Below are positions 59,248 to 64,000 of a DNA stretch of 64,000 nt, piece after piece. The translations under genes and the position numbers were made by a program. The stretch lies in NCBI GenBank assembly GCA_948471095.1, contig CAOKRG010000009.1, positions 1 through 64,000 of the forward strand, in the 5' to 3' direction. The stretch's first letter is position 1, and every line of letters begins with the position of its first letter. Origin of the DNA: an uncultured Oscillospiraceae bacterium (GTDB taxonomy: Bacteria; Bacillota; Clostridia; Oscillospirales; Acutalibacteraceae). The notes under the pieces are model-generated. The model made no database searches and was not told the origin of the DNA. It worked only from the letters and a program-made list of their open reading frames with translations.

Positions 59248-60293
59248 GTCTCTCCCTCCAAATATCGGTTTAGCAGGTAGTCGATGTAGTCCCCCTGGTC
59301 AAAGAGCCGCCGGCTTTCCAGGTCCCCGTGGGCCTGGACCAGCTGGCACACCGGCACGGTCATTCTGGCCCGCTGGCCGGGGGCCTCGTCCCTTCGGTAG
59401 GCTTCCAGCACCCGGGCGGCCCCGTCCCGCTTCAGGTTCCCCAGCCGCCAGGCGGGCCCGGGGGTGGTGAAGTTGGGGTACACGTCCCAGTTGGGGTCCA
59501 CGAAGAGCACCGGCTCCCGCTGGCTCAGGCGGCGGGTAGACCGGTCCTCCCGCAGCTCCCGCACCAGCTCCGCCTCGGTCTGGCCGAAGACCTCCCGGAG
59601 GCTTTTCGCCCCGAAATGCCGCAGGGTCCCCGCCGCCAGCCGGGGCGGAATTTTCTCCAGGTCCTCGGGGGTCACCCAGTCCGGGTAAAAGTCCGCGTTT
59701 TTTCCATCGCAGCTGCCCTGGTGTACAAAGCAGGCAAACTCTTGGCCTATGGCCCGGCAGCGCTCCTCCAGCCGCAGCTCCTCCATCAGCGCCTCCACGG
59801 CCCCCAGCTCGTCCACGTTCCGCTGGTTCACAAAGACCTGCACACGAGGGGCGATTCCCTGGGCCAGCATGGCCTCGATGGCTTTTAAAATGTCCCCATA
59901 GGCCCCCCGCCGCCCGGTAAAGCGGTCCGTGGCCGCCTCGCCGCCAAAGAGGGTAACCTGCACCGCGTTGACCCCCAGGCCCTTCAGCCAGGGGGCGTAG
60001 TTTTCGTCCCGGGCCAAGCGCCACAGGCTGGCCAGCTCAAAGTGCTCCCGGCCGCTTCCCGGGGTGGAGAGGCTCTCGCACAGCTCCCACCGCTCCCGGT
60101 AGTCCTGCGCATAGTCCGGCTCCCGGTACCAGTCGTACACCGCCAGCTCCCGGGCATAGGGCCGGAAGGCCTCCGCCGCCCACGCCAGGTCCTCCCGGCT
60201 GAGGCCCCCGTTGGGCCCCCAGCCCAGCCAGCAGTGGCGGCAGCGGTTGGGGCACCCGGCCAGGTCCAGGGAAAGGGTCAGCCGGTCAAACAT
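59244..60293 (-). CDS. Radical SAM protein of unknown function
   Basis: A 349-residue protein with the radical SAM Fe-S motif C14-x3-C18-x2-C21 ([14 protein letters not shown]). A barrel-like middle follows ([23 protein letters not shown]). No second cluster motif is evident. It sits between mfd (15 bases downstream of that stop) and hisA-hisI (four-base overlap), so it is in the same run. What it modifies cannot be told. AAGAAGCG lies before ATG 60293. Confidence 0.8.
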   Translation of the reverse strand: MFDRLTLSLDLAGCPNRCRHCWLGWGPNGGLSREDLAWAAEAFRPYARELAVYDWYREPDYAQDYRERWELCESLSTPGSGREHFELASLWRLARDENYAPWLKGLGVNAVQVTLFGGEAATDRFTGRRGAYGDILKAIEAMLAQGIAPRVQVFVNQRNVDELGAVEALMEELRLEERCRAIGQEFACFVHQGSCDGKNADFYPDWVTPEDLEKIPPRLAAGTLRHFGAKSLREVFGQTEAELVRELREDRSTRRLSQREPVLFVDPNWDVYPNFTTPGPAWRLGNLKRDGAARVLEAYRRDEAPGQRARMTVPVCQLVQAHGDLESRRLFDQGDYIDYLLNRYLEGET

Positions 60294-60308
60294 CGCTTCT
60301 TCCAGGGT

Positions 60309-63300
60309 TTATCCCTCCTTCATGGCCTTTAGCACGCCGTTCAGAGCGTCCAGGGGGGCCTCGCCCCGCAGTTTTACGCTTAGGTAGGGCCTGCTCCCGG
60401 CGCTGAGCAGCACCCGGCCGTTCATGGCCTTCACCAGGCCGCCCACCTGCTCCATGTCCAGCTGGGATTTGTACAGCAGCAGCGCCTCGCCCTGCTGCTT
60501 GATCTCCGTAATGCCCAGCTCGCTGGCGGTGTTGCGCAGCAGGGCAATGTCCACCAGCCCCTTCACCGCCTCCGGCGGTTCGCCAAAGCGGTCGATGAGC
60601 TCATCGGTCACGTCCAGCGCGTCCTCCTGGTCTTGAATCTGGGCAATCTTCCGGTACACCTCCAGCCGCAGGTTCACGCTGTCGATGTAGTCCTCGGGAA
60701 TGTGGGCCTCCACCTGCATATCCACCAAGCAGCCCTCGTCCACCGGCCGCTTGGGGGCCTCGCCCTTCATAATGCTCACCGCCTCGCTGAGCAGCTTCAC
60801 ATACATGTCGTAGCCCACAGACTCCATGTGGCCGTGCTGTTCGCCGCCTAAAATGTTTCCCGCGCCCCGAATCTCCAGGTCCCGCATGGCGATTTTAAAG
60901 CCCGAGCCGAACTCCGTGTACTCCCGAATGGCGGAGAGCCGCTTTTGGGCAATCTCCGTCAGGGACTTGTTGGGGGTGTAGGTCAGGTAGGCATAGGCCC
61001 GGCGGCTGCTGCGGCCCACCCGGCCCCGAATCTGGTGGAGCTGGGAGAGGCCCATGCGGTCCGCGTTCTCAATAATCAGGGTGTTGGCCGTGGGCACGTC
61101 CACGCCGGTCTCGATGATGGTGGTGCACACCAAAATGTCGATCTCGTGGTCCAAAAGCTGCCGCCACACCTCGCTGAGCTCCTCCTCGTCCATCTTTCCG
61201 TGGCCATAGCCCACCCGGGCCTCGGGGATGTCCGTTTGCAGCTGGGCCGCCACCCGGGAGATGGAGGCGGTGTCGTTGTGCAGGTAGTAGACCTGCCCGC
61301 CCCGGCGCAGCTCCCGGCGGATGGCGTCGTACAAAACGCCCTTGTCGTGCTCGATCACATAGGTCTGCACCGGGTGCCGGTCCTGAGGGGCCTCCTCGAT
61401 GACCGACATGTCCCGGATGCCCGAGAGGGCCATGTTCAGGGTGCGGGGAATGGGCGTGGCGGACAGGGTCAGCACGTCGGCGGACTGGCACAGGGCCTTG
61501 AGCTTCTCTTTCTGGGCCACGCCGAAGCGCTGCTCCTCGTCGATGATCACCAGCCCCAGGTCCTTGAAAGCCACGTCCTTGCTGACCAGCCGGTGGGTGC
61601 CCACAATGACGTCGACGCTTCCCCGCTTCACCTTGCGCAGAATCTGCTCCTGCTGCTTGGGAGTGCGGAACCGGGACAGCAGCTCCACGTCCACGGGAAA
61701 GCCCTCCATACGCTTTAAGATGGTCTGGAAGTGCTGCCAGGCCAGAATGGTGGTGGGCACCAGAATGGCGCACTGCTTCCCGGAGGTGACGCACTTGAAG
61801 GCCGCCCGCAGGGCCACCTCCGTCTTGCCGAAGCCCACGTCCCCGCAGAGCAGCCGGTCCATGGGCACGGCCCGCTCCATGTCGTCTTTAATTTCGTTGA
61901 CGCAGCGCAGCTGGTCGTCGGTCTCGTCGAACTCAAACCGGGCCTCAAAGTCCCGCTGCCACTCCCCGTCCGCCGGAAACGGGAAGCCCTTCTGCTCCAT
62001 GCGCTGGGCATAGAGCATGATCAGCTCTTTGGCAATATCCTTCACAGCGGCCCGGACTTTCGCTTTCTTCTGCTGCCAGTCAGCCCCGCCCAGGCGGCTG
62101 AGCTTCACCCCCGCGTCCTCCCGGGGGCCGATGTATTTGGATACCATGTCCAGCTGGGTGACGGGCACATAGAGGGTGTCGTTTTTGGCGTAGCGCACCT
62201 TGATGTAGTCCTTGGCCACCCCGTTCATCTCCAGCTTGTGGATGCCCTCGAAAACCCCCACCCCGTGGCTGGCGTGGACCACGTAGTCCCCGGGGGACAG
62301 CTCGGCCAGGCTGGAGATCTCCTTGGAATTTTTATTCTTTTTGGACTTTTTCACCGTCTGGGGCGCCAGCCGCCCCCGGGTGATCAGGGCAAAGCCCGCG
62401 TCCGGCCAGTCGAAGCCGGCGGAAAGGGAGCCGCCCGCCACCGTGACCGTGCCCTTGGCCGCGGCGGAGGGGTTCTCCACATAGGAGGCGGGCAGGCCCG
62501 CTTCCTTCAGGTCGGCGGCCAAGGCCTCGCCCGCCCGCTGGGTGCCGGAAAGCACCACGCAGGCCCGCCCCTGGCGCAGCAGGGCGGAAAGGTCCTCGGC
62601 CAAAAGCTGGGTCCCGCCCCCCCAGGCCGGGAACTGCCGCACGGTAAAGTTCACCAGGGCCTTGGTGGGCACCTCGTAAGTGCCCCGGGCGAACACGTCC
62701 ATAAACACGGCGGGCAGCCGCTCCGCCTGGCCCAGCACATAGGGCCAGTCTTCGGCGTACCGGTCCAGGCCCTTGCACAGCAGGCCCTCCTCCAAATAGG
62801 CGGGCAGGTCCTCCCCCCACTGGGCGGCGGCGGTGCGGGTGCGCTCCTTGAGCTTGTTCCCCTCGGAGAGGAACAGCAGGGAGTCCGCCGGGTCGAAATA
62901 GTCGAACAGGGTGGCGGTCTCTTCATAGACCAAGGGCAGGAACTTATCCATAGAGCCCAGGTGCAGGCCCTCCCGCAGCTTTTGGACTTCGGCGGCCAGG
63001 ATCTCCTTGGCCTTGGGGGTCCGCTTGCCCCGCAGGCTCTTGGCCACGGCCTCGATGCGCTTGACCAGCGCCGGAACGTCCCCGGGAATCACCTCCACGC
63101 AGGGGGCCAAAGTCACCTCATCCACCGGGTCCGTGCGGCGCTGGGTGCCCGGGTCGAAGAAGCTCACGGAGTCGATCTCGTCCCCCCAGAACTCCACCCG
63201 CACCGGCTCCCGGGCGCTGGGGGAGAAGAAGTCCACAATGCCTCCCCGGCGGCTGAACTGGCCCGGGCCCTCGATCTGGTCCTCCCGGGTATAGCCGCAG

Positions 63301-63770
63301 GCCAGCAGGGCCTCCAGCAGCCGGCCGATGGGCAGCTCGTCCCCGGCCCGGACCGTGAACAGCCGCTTTGCCAGCTCCTTTGGGCCCATGGTGTATTGCA
63401 GGGCCGCGTCCACGCAGGCAATGACGCACCCGCAGCTGCCGTTTTGGTATTGGGAGAGGGCCTCCAGCCGCAGGCGCTCATACTCCCGGGAGGAAACCGC
63501 CGTGTCCCGGAAGTTCATGTCCCGCAGGGGGAACTGCAGGGGCCGCAGGCCCAAAGCGGACAGGTCCTCTTGAAAGCGCTGGCTCTCCGCCTCATCGGCG
63601 GCAATGACCAGGGCCCGGCGCTTGGTCTCCCGGCACAGGGCGGCAATGGCCGCGCACTTGTGTATGCCGGAAAGCCCCGCCGCCACGGCGGGGGTCCGCC
63701 CGCCGCCCACCGCCTTAGCCAGGGCGGTATATTCAGGCGAACGGGCCAAAGCGGTAAAGATGGAATTCAT
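60309..63770 (-). CDS. mfd: Transcription-repair coupling factor
   Basis: A 1153-residue protein, normal length for Mfd. Order: UvrB-like N-terminal domains (about 1-350), the RNA-polymerase-interacting CarD-like domain (about 490-560; ELSPGDYVVHASHGVGVFEG), the RecG-like translocase with GDVGFGKTEVALRA (Walker A, about 642), IIDEEQRFGV (about 741) and TATPIPRT, and a C-terminal TRCF domain. It removes stalled RNA polymerase at lesions and recruits UvrA. GAGGTG precedes ATG 63770. First gene of a minus-strand run with the radical SAM, hisA-hisI, hisE and methyltransferase genes. Confidence 0.97.
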   Translation of the reverse strand: MNSIFTALARSPEYTALAKAVGGGRTPAVAAGLSGIHKCAAIAALCRETKRRALVIAADEAESQRFQEDLSALGLRPLQFPLRDMNFRDTAVSSREYERLRLEALSQYQNGSCGCVIACVDAALQYTMGPKELAKRLFTVRAGDELPIGRLLEALLACGYTREDQIEGPGQFSRRGGIVDFFSPSAREPVRVEFWGDEIDSVSFFDPGTQRRTDPVDEVTLAPCVEVIPGDVPALVKRIEAVAKSLRGKRTPKAKEILAAEVQKLREGLHLGSMDKFLPLVYEETATLFDYFDPADSLLFLSEGNKLKERTRTAAAQWGEDLPAYLEEGLLCKGLDRYAEDWPYVLGQAERLPAVFMDVFARGTYEVPTKALVNFTVRQFPAWGGGTQLLAEDLSALLRQGRACVVLSGTQRAGEALAADLKEAGLPASYVENPSAAAKGTVTVAGGSLSAGFDWPDAGFALITRGRLAPQTVKKSKKNKNSKEISSLAELSPGDYVVHASHGVGVFEGIHKLEMNGVAKDYIKVRYAKNDTLYVPVTQLDMVSKYIGPREDAGVKLSRLGGADWQQKKAKVRAAVKDIAKELIMLYAQRMEQKGFPFPADGEWQRDFEARFEFDETDDQLRCVNEIKDDMERAVPMDRLLCGDVGFGKTEVALRAAFKCVTSGKQCAILVPTTILAWQHFQTILKRMEGFPVDVELLSRFRTPKQQEQILRKVKRGSVDVIVGTHRLVSKDVAFKDLGLVIIDEEQRFGVAQKEKLKALCQSADVLTLSATPIPRTLNMALSGIRDMSVIEEAPQDRHPVQTYVIEHDKGVLYDAIRRELRRGGQVYYLHNDTASISRVAAQLQTDIPEARVGYGHGKMDEEELSEVWRQLLDHEIDILVCTTIIETGVDVPTANTLIIENADRMGLSQLHQIRGRVGRSSRRAYAYLTYTPNKSLTEIAQKRLSAIREYTEFGSGFKIAMRDLEIRGAGNILGGEQHGHMESVGYDMYVKLLSEAVSIMKGEAPKRPVDEGCLVDMQVEAHIPEDYIDSVNLRLEVYRKIAQIQDQEDALDVTDELIDRFGEPPEAVKGLVDIALLRNTASELGITEIKQQGEALLLYKSQLDMEQVGGLVKAMNGRVLLSAGSRPYLSVKLRGEAPLDALNGVLKAMKEG

Positions 63771-64000
63771 AAAACACCTCGGTTTTTTGGGAAGTAATGG
63801 AGAGCCTCCGGCGGCTTAGGGAACTTTTTGAAAAAAGTTCCCTAAGAACCTTCAAAAACTTTTACACGTTTATCGTGGGTGTGAGGCGTGGACTGAGTGC
63901 TCGGTTTGAGGCTTGCACGGTTACCACGCAGCACCTTCGCGGGCGGCGAAGCCAACCTGTGGCTCTATGCTTGCACGCGCGTTTGGGTCCAGCGTCACGC
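63771..64000. repeat. Repeat spacer upstream of mfd
   Basis: GCCTCCGGCGG, a palindrome CTTAGGGAACTTTTTGAAAA.. (63814-63845), CTTTTACACGTTTATCGTGG (63859-63878), CTCGGTTTGAG, then the 71-bp repeat GCTTGCACGG..GCTTGCACGCGCG (63911-63981) also found at 23024-23094. No gene is present; the mfd promoter is not obvious. Confidence 0.7.

Noticed and set aside
1..64000. tRNA, rRNA, tmRNA or other common RNA genes
   Set aside because: No tRNA cloverleaf with conserved TTCGA and CCA-adjacent features, and no rRNA-like stretch was recognised in the spacers. The cloverleaf repeats at 45650 and 56342 lack the tRNA consensus.

Overview
The window looks like a chromosomal segment of a high-GC anaerobic member of the Clostridia, most like gut Oscillospiraceae/Ruminococcaceae. 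The reasons are G+C-rich genes with AGGAGG-type ribosome sites, a sodium-pumping biotin decarboxylase operon, a teichoic-acid/capsule-type glycosyltransferase cluster, GH31 and GH42 glycosidases, several lipoprotein solute-binding proteins, and intergenic spaces crowded with structured repeats. The assignment is an inference from gene content; there is no rRNA or other taxonomic marker here.

Layout. 1-2800: the decayed end of a P2-like prophage (tail sheath end, tail tube, tail assembly chaperone E with an E' frameshift, a truncated tape measure fused to a HicB-like fragment) plus an IS30-type transposase. 3200-11200: mostly small and housekeeping genes (ADP-ribosylglycohydrolase, short DtxR-type metal regulator, THUMP-type RNA methyltransferase, secreted unknown, GT51 transglycosylase, AraC regulator, YhhN protein). 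11194-17521: threonine catabolism (kbl, tdh) and a four-gene Na+-translocating decarboxylase operon (gamma, biotin carrier, beta, alpha). 17675-29116: minus-strand envelope cluster (GNAT, LtaS-like phosphotransferase, UDP-GlcNAc 2-epimerase, WecG/TagA transferase, polyprenyl sugar-phosphate transferase, CDP-glycerol-type transferase, flippase, GT2). 29623-33197: paired ABC exporter half-transporters behind a MarR-like operator. 33631-40699: CNNM/CorC protein, TIM-barrel sugar isomerase, MFS transporter, YicI alpha-xylosidase. 40800-42800: a low-GC insertion of secreted unknown genes in a solute-binding-protein locus. 42816-51903: three lipoprotein solute-binding proteins, one pair of sugar permeases and two unknown membrane proteins, with a transglutaminase-fold gene. 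51976-56072: proB, yfcE and a GH42 beta-galactosidase. 56515-63770: a minus-strand run mfd - radical SAM - hisA::hisI fusion - hisE - methyltransferase, then a DUF3795 gene.

The genes suggest a fermentative lifestyle. GH31/GH42 enzymes and the ABC solute-binding proteins would feed on plant or host oligosaccharides, threonine is split to glycine and acetyl-CoA, and oxaloacetate-type decarboxylation drives a sodium gradient. The envelope cluster would build a phosphodiester-linked surface polymer.

The most unusual content is non-coding. Almost every spacer carries pieces of a modular hairpin repeat whose stems change sequence between copies while pairing and loop are kept. Two spacers carry a 337-338 bp element with terminal inverted repeats and nested stems that co-vary between the copies; a third, shortened copy is present. 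Smaller families (a 162-bp MITE-like element, a cloverleaf repeat, a 20-bp tandem hairpin repeat, a 71-bp repeat) share the same spacers.
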